DNA of 64,000 nucleotides from Pseudoxanthomonas sp. SE1 (GCF_029542205.1 NZ_CP113783.1:1789001-1853000); one strand, 5' to 3'; numbered from the stretch's first letter, positions 9,046-18,649 are shown. The notes: a model not told the origin generated them from the letters alone. A program made the numbers and translations.

Positions 9046-10281
9046 ATGGATATCTACGTACTTGCGTTGGCCCTGGTCGGCGTGGCGTTGCTGGGTGCCG
9101 CGTGGCTGCCGCATCTGCTGAAGCGGCATCCGCTGACATTCCCCATCGTCTACCTGCTGCTCGGCGCGGGTTTGTACGCGTTGCCCTGGCCACTGCCGCC
9201 GGCCGATCCGATGCGTTTTCCGACGATCGCCGAACGCCTGACCGAACTGGCCGTCCTGGTCGCGCTGACCGGCGTGGGCCTGCGCATCGACACCCGCTTC
9301 GGCTGGCGGCGGTGGGCGATCACGTGGCGACTGCTCGGCATCACCATGCCACTGACCATCCTGGCCGGTCTGTGGCTGGGCCAGGCGTGGCTGGGCTACG
9401 GCACGGCGGCGGCGTTGCTGCTCGGTGCCGTGCTGGCACCCACCGATCCGGTGCTGGCCTCGGACGTGCAGGTGCACCCTCCGGGTGAGGGCGGGGAGGA
9501 TCCGGTGCGGTTTGCGCTGACATCGGAGGCTGGCCTCAACGACGGTCTGGCGTTCCCCTTCGTATGGCTGGCGGTCGCCTTTGCCCTGGCCGCTGCGGGC
9601 GAGCCCATGGACTGGGGACGCTGGCTGCTGCTGGACGTGGTGTGGCGGGGGCTGGGTGGCGTGGCGATCGGCGCAGTGCTCGGCTACGCGCTGATGCATT
9701 TGATCTTCCGCAGCGAACGCAGGCCCACCCTGGCCAACAGCAGCGATGGGCTCACGGCACTGGCCATCACGCTGCTGGTCTATGGCGTGGCCGAACTCTG
9801 CCATGCATACGGGTTCCTGGCGGTGTTCGTGGCGGCGCTGGTGATACGCCAGCAGGAACGCGACCACGCGTATCACGCCACGCTGGATCTGTTCGCCCAT
9901 CAGTGCGAAAAGCTGCTGATGGCGGTGTTGCTGCTGTTGCTGGGCGGCGCGGTGGCCAGTGGCATCCTGGCCGGCCTGTCATGGCGCGAGGTGGTCTTCG
10001 CGCTGGCCTTCGTGCTGCTGGTGCGGCCCCTGGCCGGCTGGCTGGGATTGCTGGGCACGTCGCTGTCTTCGCGCGAGCGCTGGACCATCGCGGTGTTCGG
10101 TGTGCGCGGCATCGGGTCGTTGTACTACCTCGCCTTCGCCACCCATCACGCGGACTTCCCTGATCCCGGGGCCTTGTGGGCGGTGGTCTGCCTGGTGGTG
10201 GTGCTGTCGATCCTGCTGCACGGCCTGAGCGCGCAGGACGTGATGGAGCGGCTCGACCGGCGAAGGCGCGGCAGGCGCTAG
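9046..10281 (+). CDS. Cation:proton antiporter (CPA1/NhaP-type)
   Basis: 411 residues, mostly hydrophobic, about 12 predicted helices. ATG 9046 is preferred over the upstream in-frame ATG because it starts directly at the first helix. The antiporter core motif APTDPVLASDVQ (about 140-152) contains the transport aspartate, and TSEAGLNDGLAFP follows, as in Na+/H+ antiporters of the NhaP family. It is expected to exchange Na+ or K+ for protons across the inner membrane. The family often carries a cytoplasmic domain; this one ends after the membrane part with an Arg-rich tail. Confidence 0.88.
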   Translation: MDIYVLALALVGVALLGAAWLPHLLKRHPLTFPIVYLLLGAGLYALPWPLPPADPMRFPTIAERLTELAVLVALTGVGLRIDTRFGWRRWAITWRLLGITMPLTILAGLWLGQAWLGYGTAAALLLGAVLAPTDPVLASDVQVHPPGEGGEDPVRFALTSEAGLNDGLAFPFVWLAVAFALAAAGEPMDWGRWLLLDVVWRGLGGVAIGAVLGYALMHLIFRSERRPTLANSSDGLTALAITLLVYGVAELCHAYGFLAVFVAALVIRQQERDHAYHATLDLFAHQCEKLLMAVLLLLLGGAVASGILAGLSWREVVFALAFVLLVRPLAGWLGLLGTSLSSRERWTIAVFGVRGIGSLYYLAFATHHADFPDPGALWAVVCLVVVLSILLHGLSAQDVMERLDRRRRGRR

Positions 10282-10389
10282 GTGCGCAGGCCAGCGCGTG
10301 CGCGCCTGCGCCCGTTCGCACCCGCCTGCGTTGTTGGCTGCGGTACGGATTGCTACCCTGCCTGCGGATCCGGTCAGACAGGCGGTTGA

Positions 10390-11439
10390 ATGCACAGGCG
10401 AAACTTTCTCGGAACGGCAGCGCTTGCCGCCACGGCGTTGATGCTGCCCATCGCAGGCAGTCATCGCGCCTTCGCCGCCGCGTCGCGCAAGCGCCTGCTA
10501 CCGCCCGCGCTGAATCCTGGCGATACCGTCGCCCTGGTCAGCCCCTCCGGCGCCACCGACGACCCCCTCGACCTGCAACTGGCGCAGGAAGCGATGGAAG
10601 CGCTCGGCTTGAAGGTGAAGGTGGCACCGCACTTCGCGGCACGGCGCGGGCACCTGGCCGGCAGCGATGACGAGCGCGCCGGCGATCTCAACGCCATGTT
10701 CGGCGACAGGGACGTCAAGGCGATCATCTGCGTGCGCGGTGGTTCCGGCGCCGCGCGCCTGCTGCCGTTGCTGGACTACGGCCTGATCCGCCGCAATCCC
10801 AAGGTACTGCTGGGGTACTCGGACATCACCGCGCTGCACAATGCGTTGCTGTCGCAGGCCGGGCTGGTGAGCTTCCATGGCCCCATCGGCGCAGGCAGCT
10901 GGAATGCCTTCAACGCCGACCAGTTCCGCCGCGTCTTCTTCGAGCGCGAGCAGATGCAGTACAGGAACACGGCCGAGAAAGGCGACGAGCTCGTGCAGCG
11001 CAGGAACCGCACCGTCACCATCACCGGCGGCAAGGCGCAGGGCGAACTGGTGGGCGGCAACCTGTCGGTGCTGGTGGCGCTGGCCGGCTCACCGTACCTG
11101 CCGGATTTCAGCGGCAAGATCCTGTTCCTGGAAGACGTGTCCGAAGCGCCGTACCGCATCGACCGCATGCTCAGCACGCTACGGCTGATGGGCGCCCTGG
11201 ACAAGGTGGCCGGGGTGATCTTCGGCGAATGCACCGACTGCGATCCCGGCAACGGCTACGGCTCGCTCACGCTGCCGCAGATCTTCGACGACTACTTCAA
11301 GCCGCTGAAGGTCCCGGCCTACCGCGGCGCGATGATCGGCCACATCCGCCAGCAGTTCATCGTGCCCGTCGGCGGCAGGGTGGAGATGGATGCGGACGCA
11401 GGGACGTTCCGGATGCTGGAGCCGGTGTTCCCGGGTTGA
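10390..11439 (+). CDS. LD-carboxypeptidase (S66 family), Tat-exported
   Basis: 349 residues. The start MHRRNFLGTAALAATAL has a twin-arginine motif ahead of a hydrophobic stretch, so export by Tat is likely. The S66 fold is clear: VALVSPSG near 47-54, ICVRGGSGAARLLPLLD, the nucleophile S144 in GYSDIT, the Glu region ILFLEDVSEAPYRIDRM and the catalytic His in MIGHIRQQF. LdcA enzymes trim the terminal D-Ala from murein tetrapeptides during cell-wall recycling; Tat-exported versions act in the periplasm. No operon partner. Confidence 0.9.
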   Translation: MHRRNFLGTAALAATALMLPIAGSHRAFAAASRKRLLPPALNPGDTVALVSPSGATDDPLDLQLAQEAMEALGLKVKVAPHFAARRGHLAGSDDERAGDLNAMFGDRDVKAIICVRGGSGAARLLPLLDYGLIRRNPKVLLGYSDITALHNALLSQAGLVSFHGPIGAGSWNAFNADQFRRVFFEREQMQYRNTAEKGDELVQRRNRTVTITGGKAQGELVGGNLSVLVALAGSPYLPDFSGKILFLEDVSEAPYRIDRMLSTLRLMGALDKVAGVIFGECTDCDPGNGYGSLTLPQIFDDYFKPLKVPAYRGAMIGHIRQQFIVPVGGRVEMDADAGTFRMLEPVFPG

Positions 11440-11557
11440 GCGACGTGGTCGCCGTCCGGTACGTGCATCGCGCACGCCTGGCGAAGGCGCTGCGGCGCGA
11501 CTTGAGCGTGCCCGGCGTGCATGGGAGCATCGCGTCCCGGTGACAGGAGACTCGCGC

Positions 11558-11977
11558 ATGACGAAGGCCACACCGCAGGACACCGGCGACGCCGCGCGCC
11601 GTATCGACGCCCGCATCGATGAACTGCGCGACTGGCGCGGCGACATGCTCTCGCGCGTGCGTGCGCTGATCCACCAGGCCGATCCCGATGTCGTGGAAGA
11701 GGTGAAGTGGGTCAAGCCGACCAATCCGCACGGCGTGCCGACGTGGTCGCACGACGGCCTGGTGTGCACCGGCGAGGTCTACAAGGCGTACGTGAAGCTG
11801 ACCTTCGCGCATGGGGCGTCGCTGGCGGACCCGGACGGCCTGTTCAATGCCAGCCTCGACGGCGGCACGCGTCGCGCCATCGACATCCGCGAGCGCGACA
11901 CGCTGGATGGTCCTGCGTTCAAGGCGCTGTTCCGTGCCGGGATCGCTTTCAACACGGGCAGGAAATCCCGCAAATAG
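11558..11977 (+). CDS. DUF1801 protein
   Basis: 139 residues, start ATG 11558 with AGGAGA upstream. The sequence shows VVEEVKWVKPTNPHGVPTWSHDGLVCTG and GVSLADPD-like motifs typical of the DUF1801 (YdhG-like) fold. Function unknown. It is followed after 11 bases by a second DUF1801-type gene, so the two form a likely operon. Confidence 0.85.
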   Translation: MTKATPQDTGDAARRIDARIDELRDWRGDMLSRVRALIHQADPDVVEEVKWVKPTNPHGVPTWSHDGLVCTGEVYKAYVKLTFAHGASLADPDGLFNASLDGGTRRAIDIRERDTLDGPAFKALFRAGIAFNTGRKSRK

Positions 11978-11988
11978 GGTGGTTCCCC

Positions 11989-12411
11989 ATGGCAGACAAG
12001 ACCACCAGGCCACGGCTGCTGTCCGGCGGCAACCCGCAGATCCCGAAAGGCGATGGCGATGCGCCGGTGCAGGCCTATCTCGCCGCGATTCCCGGCTGGA
12101 AGCGCGCCGTCGCCGAACGCCTGGATGCGCTGGTCGGGCAACAGGTGCCGGGCGTGCGCAGGGCGGTGAAGTGGAATTCGCCTTTCTATGGGGCGCCGGA
12201 TGCCGAGGGGTGGTTCCTGTCGTTCCATTGCTTCGACCGCTACCTCAAGGTCACCTTCTTCCGTGGCCAATCCCTGCAGCCGGTACCGCCGGAAGCCTCG
12301 AAGTCGCAGGACACACGCTACGTGCACCTGCGCGAGGACGGGGATTTCAACGAAGCGCAGCTCGCCGACTGGGTGAAGCAGGCGAGCGGCCTGCCGGGCG
12401 AGAGGCTGTAG
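11989..12411 (+). CDS. DUF1801 protein, second copy
   Basis: 140 residues, ATG 11989. It shares VRRAVKWNSPFYG and FHCFDRYLKVTFFRGQSL with the DUF1801 fold, but is well diverged from the gene 11 bases upstream, so this is not a recent duplication. Function unknown. It converges on the DUF6122 gene. Confidence 0.85.
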   Translation: MADKTTRPRLLSGGNPQIPKGDGDAPVQAYLAAIPGWKRAVAERLDALVGQQVPGVRRAVKWNSPFYGAPDAEGWFLSFHCFDRYLKVTFFRGQSLQPVPPEASKSQDTRYVHLREDGDFNEAQLADWVKQASGLPGERL

Positions 12412-12431
12412 ACGCCCAGGCACCGCGCGTT

Positions 12432-12752
12432 TCACATCATCAGGCAGTCGATGCCGTCCAGCACGATGTGGATCGCCAGGCCGATGCCGAACCAGCGCGT
12501 CTTCCGGGGAATGACCAGCGCGCCGTACACCAGCATCGCCGGCCATGCATGCAGCGGGTGGAAGCCGATGCTGCAGCGGCCGGGCGCGTAGACCGGGTCG
12601 GCAAGCAAGTGGTCGAGATCGATCACCCAGGCGGCCAGCATCCACAGGGCCGCGCGTTTCCAGTCCTTCGGCCAGAACATGCGCGCGGTGGCCACCGGCA
12701 CGACGACGTGCAGCAGCAGGTGGAGCAGGGGACGGACTTCGATATCGGGCAT
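12432..12752 (-). CDS. DUF6122 / YdjM-like small membrane protein
   Basis: 106 residues. A histidine/aspartate pattern (LLHLLLHVVVP, then WVIDLDHLLADP, then GFHPLHAWP, then GLAIHIVLDGIDC) resembles the membrane-bound metal-dependent hydrolase family around YdjM and DUF6122. Hydrophobic helices alternate with these motifs. Its start lies seven bases after the stop of the interrupted UPF0178 gene, so it is the last gene of a three-gene minus-strand operon. Confidence 0.78.
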   Translation of the reverse strand: MPDIEVRPLLHLLLHVVVPVATARMFWPKDWKRAALWMLAAWVIDLDHLLADPVYAPGRCSIGFHPLHAWPAMLVYGALVIPRKTRWFGIGLAIHIVLDGIDCLMM

Positions 12753-12759
12753 GGCGGAT

Positions 12760-13230
12760 TCAGCGCCGTGCGGCCAGCCAGCGGTCGAGCTGGTTGGCGA
12801 AGGCCTGGCGGTCGCGCGCATTGAAGGCGGCCGGGCCGCCGGTCTGCACGCCGGCGCCGCGCAGTTCGTCCATGAAGTTCCGCATCGACAGCCGTTCGGC
12901 GATGTTGTCCGGCGTGAAGCGCTCGCCGCGCGGATCGATGGCCTGTGCGCCGTTGACCAGCACGCGCGCCGCCAGCGGGATGTCCTGGGTGATCACCAGG
13001 TCGCCGGCCCGGGCACGCTCGACGATGGCATCGTCGGCCACGTCGAAGCCACCCTATACCTGCAGCGAGCGGATGAAACGGGAGGGGGGCGTGCGCAGCC
13101 ACTGGTTGGCGACCAGGGTGACCGCCACCTGGGCGCGTTCCGCCGCGCGGAACAGGATCTCCTTGACAGGCCCCGGGCAGGCGTCGGCGTCCACCCACAC
13201 CTGGGGAGCGGGAGCCGCGCCGTCGGTCAT
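12760..13230 (-). pseudogene. yaiI: UPF0178 (YaiI/YqxD) gene interrupted by an in-frame TAG
   Basis: Reading from ATG 13230 gives a normal UPF0178 N-terminus ([21 protein letters not shown], then [13 protein letters not shown]). Codon 59 (13054-13056) is TAG. The same frame then continues with [32 protein letters not shown] and ends with the expected [23 protein letters not shown]. Both halves are otherwise undamaged, and 156 codons is the family length. A single substitution (for instance GAG to TAG) explains it: either a recent nonsense mutation or a base-call error. The start overlaps the upstream small gene by four bases. Confidence 0.85.
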
Positions 13231-13382
13231 TCCTTTGCGGTGTCGGGCGCGCCCGGCTCAGGATCGGCGCCGGGCTGGGCCGCATCGCGTTCGGCGCGCT
13301 TCTTCGCGTCCTTTTCGTCCTTCTTCTTCTTCTTGGCCAGCTCACGCTGGCGTTTTTCGAACGAATAATTGGGTTTTGCCAT
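13227..13382 (-). CDS. Small Lys-rich conserved hypothetical protein
   Basis: 51 residues: [20 protein letters not shown], then an acidic/basic tail ending PDTAKE. Short proteins starting this way are widespread in proteobacteria; the function is unknown and nucleic-acid binding is only a guess from charge. The stop overlaps the UPF0178 start (ATGA, 13227-13230). First gene of the operon, divergent from the lipoprotein at 13658. Confidence 0.75.
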   Translation of the reverse strand: MAKPNYSFEKRQRELAKKKKKDEKDAKKRAERDAAQPGADPEPGAPDTAKE

Positions 13383-13657
13383 GGACAAGGTCACCTGGGG
13401 ACGGGAATGGGGCGTGGCGTGCCGATGGGCGTTCCACAGGCCTACACGATAGCCCGCATCTGCCGCCTGCGGGAAACCGGCATGAAAACAGCCATTTGCG
13501 AGAGCCTTGCGACGGTGCGGATGCGGGCCCGCCTGCACGCGGGGCTCGCCGATGCCGCCGCGCGCGGCTCGCGGGCGGCGCCTTCGCTGCTATACCATCG
13601 CCGCGTCGGGCGCCTCCGGGGAAGGGGCGCCCATGACGTCCTTCCATGGGGTGATCG

Positions 13658-15005
13658 ATGCGGCGGATTCTCTGCCTGATGCTGGCAGCACTGGTGCTGG
13701 CCGGCTGTGCGAAACGTGTCAAGGAGTCGTTGCCACCTCCGCCGGAGCAGACATCGGTGCCTGCGCCACCGCCACCGCCACCGCCTCCGCCTCCGCCTCC
13801 GCCTCCGCCTCCGCCTCCGCCTCCGCCTCCGCCTCCGCCTCCGCCTCCGGGACAGTGCCGCGGAAGCCGCGCGCATCGAGGCGGCCCGCCGTGCCGCAGC
13901 TGAAGCTGCCGCCCGCGCGCAGCAGGAGCGCGCCGCCGACAGTGCGCGCCAGGCGGCCGAGCGCGCTGCCCGTGCCCGCGAGGCCGCGCAGCCGCCGAAA
14001 TCGGATTTCGTCAACGTCGACGTGTTCTACGCCACCAACCGGATGCCGGCGACCGCGTTCGCCGCGCTGCCGCCAGGCGATCGCTTCACCGCGGGTGTCG
14101 CGCGGCAGCTCACGTACGGCACCGCGCGCATCAGCATCCCGAAGGCGCATGTCGCCGGGGAACTGGAATCACCGCGCTGGTACCTGCTGGAGTTCAAGGA
14201 AGATCCCAAGCAGCACATCATCCTGCAGGAGGTCGACCGGCTGGCGCAGGCACCGTTCTTCGCCAGGCTGTACGGGCGCGTCGGTGAGTCACGCGGCAGC
14301 AATGCGTTCGTGTTCGTGCACGGCTACAACGTCAGCTTCCGCGACGCCGCGCGCCGTACGGCGCAGTTGGCCTACGACCTGCGCTTCGATGGCGCGCCGG
14401 TGTTCTACAGCTGGCCGTCGCAGGCGGCGCTGGCGGGCTATTTCACCGACGAACAATCCATCGCGCGCTCGGTGCCGTTGATCGAGGGTTTCCTGGCCGA
14501 CATGGCCGACCGCTCGGGCGCGCAGAACCTCTACGTCATCGGCCACAGCATGGGCACGCGCGGCGTCACCCAGGCCATCCGCAACCTGGTGGCGAAGCGG
14601 CCGGAACTGCGCGGCCGTTTCCGCGGCATCATCCTGGCCGCGCCCGACATCGATGCGAAGGTGTTCCGCGAGGAACTTGCGCCCGCCCTGCGGCAGGCCA
14701 GTGGTTACGTGACCCTGTACGCCTCGTCCGAAGACATGGCGCTGAAGGCGTCCAGGCAGGTCAATCGCGGTCCCCGTGCCGGCGACACCAGCGAGGGCGT
14801 GGTGCTGGTGAGCGGCGTGGACACCATCGATGTGTCCGGTGTGGACCAGAGCATGCTGGCGCACTCCTACTTCATGGAATCGGACAAGGTGATGGGCGAC
14901 ATCCGCGAGATGTTCCGCGCCCACCAGCCCGCCGCACGGCGCAAGCCGCTGCAATCGGTGAAGCTGGGCACGGGGATGTTCTGGAAGATCCTGCCGCCGC
15001 CATGA
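13658..15005 (+). pseudogene. Alpha/beta-hydrolase (DUF900) lipoprotein with a frameshift after a poly-Pro tract
   Basis: ATG 13658 starts a lipoprotein signal (MRRILCLMLAALVLAGC, lipobox LAGC at 14-17) that leads into a Pro-only run encoded by CCG/CCT codons. That frame stops soon after the run. The body continues in the +1 frame: an Ala/Glu/Arg-rich stretch (about 13850-14000), then FYATNRM, FVHGYN and the nucleophile elbow GHSMG, as in the DUF900 hydrolase family, to a stop at 15005. Removing one G from the GGG at 13849-13851 joins both parts (PPDSAAEAARIEAARR) into a 448-residue protein. Either a sequencing indel or a real break; the rest is intact. Confidence 0.78.
13781..13846 (+). repeat. 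CCGCCT hexamer array, 11 perfect copies
   Basis: Eleven uninterrupted CCGCCT units, preceded by GCCACC units, encode the Pro run of the hydrolase lipoprotein. All three forward frames stay open through it. Loss or gain of whole hexamers would not change frame, so it is not by itself a phase switch. Confidence 0.95.
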
Positions 15006-15026
15006 GGCGACGGCAGGAAGGCGCCG

Positions 15027-16856
15027 TCATGGCAGCGTGTAGGTGACCGACAGTTTCGCGCTGGCACCCTTGTCGATCCACAGGTAGTGCGTCGCCGTCG
15101 GGTTGGCGTTGAAACGCAGCCGCAGCTGCGTGCGGCCGGTGCGGTTGATCGCCGCGCGCCCGGCGGTGTCGAACACGGTGCTGGTCTGGTTGCCGCCGCT
15201 GAAGGCCGGTACCTGCGCGCTGCCGGTCGTGGTCGTGGCGGCGGCCCAGTCCGCCGCTTCGATGGTGCACGCGCCGAGGCAGCCGCTGCGGACATCGACG
15301 ACCAGCGTGTTGCCCGCCGGATTGCTCCACGGGTCGCCGCTCGCGCTGCGGTAGGCCACCGTCAGCGTGGCGGAGGTGACCACCGCGTTGTCCGGCAACG
15401 ACGACGTATCGAAGGACAGCACCGCGCGATTGTGGTTGCCGTCGGTGCCGCGGCCGATCGCCAGGCCGTAGTACGCCTCCAGCGCCCCCACGGCCGCACT
15501 GCCGCCGGTGCCGCTGGCCTTCACGTAGCCATCGTTCGCGTCCTCGTTGTTGAACACCACGGTGACCGGCGATCCGCCGCCGGTCCCGCCGCTGACGGTG
15601 ACATTGACCGCTGTGGAGGTGCCTGTATTGCCGGCAAGGTCCAGTGCCCGCGCCTGCAACACGTGCGCGCCGTCACTGGTGCCGCTGCTGTTCCAGGCCA
15701 GGCTGTAGGGCGCGCTGGCATCGCTGCCGAGCAGGGCACCGTCCAGCAGGAAGTCCACGCGCGCCACGCCGATGTCGTCGCTGGCCGTGGCCGCCAGCGT
15801 CACCGTGCCGCTGACGGTGGCGCCGTTGGCAGGCGAGGTCAGGGCGACACTCGGCGGTACGCCGTCCAGGTTGTCCAGGCCGAAGAAGCGGGCGATGTGG
15901 TAGCTGGAGCAGATGTTCACGTCGAGGATGTACGCGCCCGCCGTGCCGCACTGGGTTTCGCCGGTGCCGGGATCGACAGGTGTGCCGTGGCCCATGCCGG
16001 TGATGGTATAGGTCTCCACCTTCGCGGTGCCGGTCGCGTCCTTGTAGACCTTGTGCGGATAGCCGCTGACGGTGTCGGTGGCGTCGGCCACGGTGTCGAT
16101 GCCATGCACATCGGCCCACTGTTCCAGGCTCTCGGTGAGGTTGGCCGGGCGCACGGTGTAGTCGGCGTCGCCATGCCATATCGAGACGATCGGCCAGGGA
16201 CCGCTCCAGCTGCTCGCCGCGCGCACTTTCGCGCCCCATTGCGCGGGCGTGAGGTCGCTGCCGGGATTCATGCAACTGAAGGCCGCGGTCTGGGTCGTCG
16301 CGCAGCGGTAGGGCAGGCCCGCCACAATTGCGCCGCCCGCGAAGACGTCGGGGTAGGTGGCCAACATCACCGAGGCCATCGCGCCACCCGCCGACAGGCC
16401 GGTGACGTAGACGCGGGCGGGATCGATCGCATGGTCCGCGATCATGCGGTCCACCATCTGCTTGATCGACAGCGGTTCGCCCTGGCCGCGCGTGGTGTCG
16501 GCGGTCTCGAACCAGGTGAAGCAGCGGCTGCTGTTGTTGCCGGTCTGCTGCTCGGGCAGCAACAGCGCGAAGCCGAAACGGTTGGCCAGCATTTCCCAGC
16601 CGGTCTCGGCGTCGTAGCTCGAAGCGGACTGCGCACAGCCGTGCAGCGCGACCACCAGCGGTGCATCCGCCGGCAGGCCGGCGGGAACGACCTTGTGCAT
16701 GCGGAGGTTGCCGGGATTGCTGCCGAAGCCGGTGACTTCGGTCAGTGCCAGCGCAGGGCCGCTGGCCAGCAGCAGGAGCAGGGAGGAGAGCACCAGGCCC
16801 GTGCGGTGTGCACGGGAACGCGGAGCGGAACGACACGGCAGCGCAGCGATCGACAT
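15027..16856 (-). CDS. Secreted PHB-depolymerase-family esterase with Ig-like and C-terminal adhesive domains
   Basis: 609 residues; ATG 16856 is chosen as it gives a signal peptide (about 1-38 ending PALA). The catalytic domain (about 40-330) has the LpqC/esterase-depolymerase pattern: VVALHGCAQSASSYD, the nucleophile in VTGLSAGGAMASVML, an aspartate in IWHGDADYTV and a histidine in TGMGHGTPVDP. A Big-type Ig domain follows (PPSVALTSPANGATVSGTV, about 335-425). The C-terminal 170 residues look like a DNRLRE-type beta-rich binding domain. It probably hydrolyses polyesters or feruloyl/acetyl esters outside the cell; substrate not determined. Confidence 0.87.
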   Translation of the reverse strand: MSIAALPCRSAPRSRAHRTGLVLSSLLLLLASGPALALTEVTGFGSNPGNLRMHKVVPAGLPADAPLVVALHGCAQSASSYDAETGWEMLANRFGFALLLPEQQTGNNSSRCFTWFETADTTRGQGEPLSIKQMVDRMIADHAIDPARVYVTGLSAGGAMASVMLATYPDVFAGGAIVAGLPYRCATTQTAAFSCMNPGSDLTPAQWGAKVRAASSWSGPWPIVSIWHGDADYTVRPANLTESLEQWADVHGIDTVADATDTVSGYPHKVYKDATGTAKVETYTITGMGHGTPVDPGTGETQCGTAGAYILDVNICSSYHIARFFGLDNLDGVPPSVALTSPANGATVSGTVTLAATASDDIGVARVDFLLDGALLGSDASAPYSLAWNSSGTSDGAHVLQARALDLAGNTGTSTAVNVTVSGGTGGGSPVTVVFNNEDANDGYVKASGTGGSAAVGALEAYYGLAIGRGTDGNHNRAVLSFDTSSLPDNAVVTSATLTVAYRSASGDPWSNPAGNTLVVDVRSGCLGACTIEAADWAAATTTTGSAQVPAFSGGNQTSTVFDTAGRAAINRTGRTQLRLRFNANPTATHYLWIDKGASAKLSVTYTLP

Positions 16857-16988
16857 CGACGGCACCTCGGGTGTGAAGTGCCGGCAGTGGGCCACACGCA
16901 CCCGAGCGGGGGCATTGGTCAAAGGGGAAAGCTGCAACGCAGCATCGCGCAAGCGTGACGCAGGCCCCGCGACAGGACCTGCGTGCCA

Positions 16989-17819
16989 TCAGCCTGTGCG
17001 TCGCCGTGCCGTCGCCACCACGAACTCGCCCGGCATGCGATAGCCCTGACCGACGCGCCACGGCCGGATCGCCTGCAGGTAGCGCGTACGGACGCGTCGG
17101 CGGGTCGCCTCATCGAAGCGCGACCAGGCCATCGCCACCGGCCCGCCGACGAAGGCGGCATCGCAGGCGTCGTCGTCATTGGCGTAGGCCAGCACCGCCT
17201 CGACGCGATGTTCCTCGGCATCGACGAAGCCGGCGCGCGCGCACAGATCGGCGAGCATGCCTTCATGGCCGAGCTGGAAGAACAGCGGACAGACATCGCT
17301 GGCGACTTCCTCGTCGACGATGGGGAACACCGGCGACCAGCCACAGCGTGCGCGCTGGCCCCAGACCGCCACAGCCACGCGGCCGCCCGGGCGCAGCGCG
17401 CCGTGCATGCCGCGCATGGCCTGGTCGGGATCGGGCATGTACATCAGGCCGAGCGCGCAGTACGCCACGTCGAAACCGACGCCCGAGGTGTCCAGCGTCT
17501 CACCGTCCATGCGCACGAAGCGCGCATGGGGCAGGCCGCGCGCCCGCGCCTGTGCGTTGGCTTCCTCGACCATCCGCTCGGCGATGTCCACGCCGACCAC
17601 GCTGCCGTTGCTGCCGACGGCTTCCGCCGCTGCCAGCGCCATCACGCCGGTGCCGCAGGCCACGTCGAGCACGGATTCGCCCTGGGCCGCCGGCGCGAGC
17701 GCCAGCAGCCGACGGTGCGCTTGCGATAGCTGCGCCTGCCAGAGAGCGTCATAGCGGGATGCGGCGAGGTCCCAGCCGTAGCGCTGCACACGCCGCTGCA
17801 GTCGCGCGTGGTCCTTCAC
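16989..17819 (-). CDS. Class I SAM-dependent methyltransferase
   Basis: 276 residues from GTG 17819, whose GTGA overlaps the stop of the preceding methyltransferase by four bases. SAM motif I is VLDVACGTGVMALAAAE, the acidic ribose-binding residue is in VVGVDIAERM, and FDVAYCALGLMYMPDPDQAM corresponds to motif IV. The UbiE/Methyltransf_11 group fits. Substrate unknown. The translational coupling suggests the two enzymes are made together. Confidence 0.85.
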   Translation of the reverse strand: MKDHARLQRRVQRYGWDLAASRYDALWQAQLSQAHRRLLALAPAAQGESVLDVACGTGVMALAAAEAVGSNGSVVGVDIAERMVEEANAQARARGLPHARFVRMDGETLDTSGVGFDVAYCALGLMYMPDPDQAMRGMHGALRPGGRVAVAVWGQRARCGWSPVFPIVDEEVASDVCPLFFQLGHEGMLADLCARAGFVDAEEHRVEAVLAYANDDDACDAAFVGGPVAMAWSRFDEATRRRVRTRYLQAIRPWRVGQGYRMPGEFVVATARRRTG

Positions 17820-18649
17820 CGGCGCACGACCACGATTTCGAGGTATTCGCTGGGGATGACCAGGCCGTTGCCGTTGCCGCGATCCATGCGCTCCATCAGC
17901 GCGTGCAGGTCCTGTTCGAGTTCGGCGGCCTTGTCCGCCGGCAGGGCCTGGAAGGCCTTCTGCACCGGGCCGTACCAGGTGCGGAACACGTCGATCATGT
18001 GCGCGGCCGAACGGTAGCGGAAATTGAACATGCGCGCGGTGACGCCGATGGCGCCGGCCGTGTCGCCGAACAGCGACTGCACGTGCGCGGCGGTGCCCCA
18101 CAGCGACGGCGATTGCACACCGGCAGGCGGCGCGATGTGGCGCCCCAGCACCTTGAACATCTGGCCGATGAAGCCTTCCGGCGTCCAGTTGGCCAGGCCG
18201 ATGCGGCCGCCGGGCCGGCACACGCGCGCCAGTTCGCCAGCGGCACGCGCATGGTCCGGGGTGAACATCACGCCGAACGTGGACAGCACCACATCGAAAC
18301 TGGCATCCGCGAAGGGCAGGGCCTCGGCATCGGCTTCGGCGAAGGCGACCTGCAACTGCTCGGCCTCGGCACGGGCCTGGCCCAGGTCCAGCAGTGCAGG
18401 CACGTAGTCGGTGGACACCACCTGGCCTCCACGGCGCGCTGCGGCCAGCGTCGCATTGCCGTTGCCGGCGGCGACATCGAGCACGCGTTCGTCCCAGCGC
18501 AGGTCGACCGCTTCGGCCAGACGCTCGCCGACGATCTGCAGCGTAGTCCCTACGACGGCGTAGTTGCCGCTGGACCAGGCGGCCTGCTGGAGGTGCTTGA
18601 GGGCGTCCAGGTCGGGCAGGGTGGGGAGGGAAACGGCAACGGCATTCAT
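17816..18649 (-). CDS. Class I SAM-dependent methyltransferase
   Basis: 277 residues, ATG 18649 preceded by GGAG. Motif I is VLDVAAGNGNATLAAARRGG, followed by VVSTDYVPALLDLGQARA and SFDVVLSTFGVMFTPDH. The long C-terminal half with NWTPEGFIGQMFKVLGRHI matches UbiE-like methyltransferases common in soil bacteria. It heads a two-gene operon divergent from osmC; a 229-base shared upstream region separates them. Confidence 0.85.
   Translation of the reverse strand: MNAVAVSLPTLPDLDALKHLQQAAWSSGNYAVVGTTLQIVGERLAEAVDLRWDERVLDVAAGNGNATLAAARRGGQVVSTDYVPALLDLGQARAEAEQLQVAFAEADAEALPFADASFDVVLSTFGVMFTPDHARAAGELARVCRPGGRIGLANWTPEGFIGQMFKVLGRHIAPPAGVQSPSLWGTAAHVQSLFGDTAGAIGVTARMFNFRYRSAAHMIDVFRTWYGPVQKAFQALPADKAAELEQDLHALMERMDRGNGNGLVIPSEYLEIVVVRR

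Noticed and set aside
11558..12411. Two adjacent DUF1801 genes as a recent tandem duplication
   Set aside because: Their sequences differ throughout except for short fold motifs, so they are old paralogues.
13781..13846. CCGCCT array considered as a phase-variation switch
   Set aside because: The unit is six bases, so whole-unit changes preserve the frame. The observed break is better explained by one base at 13849-13851.
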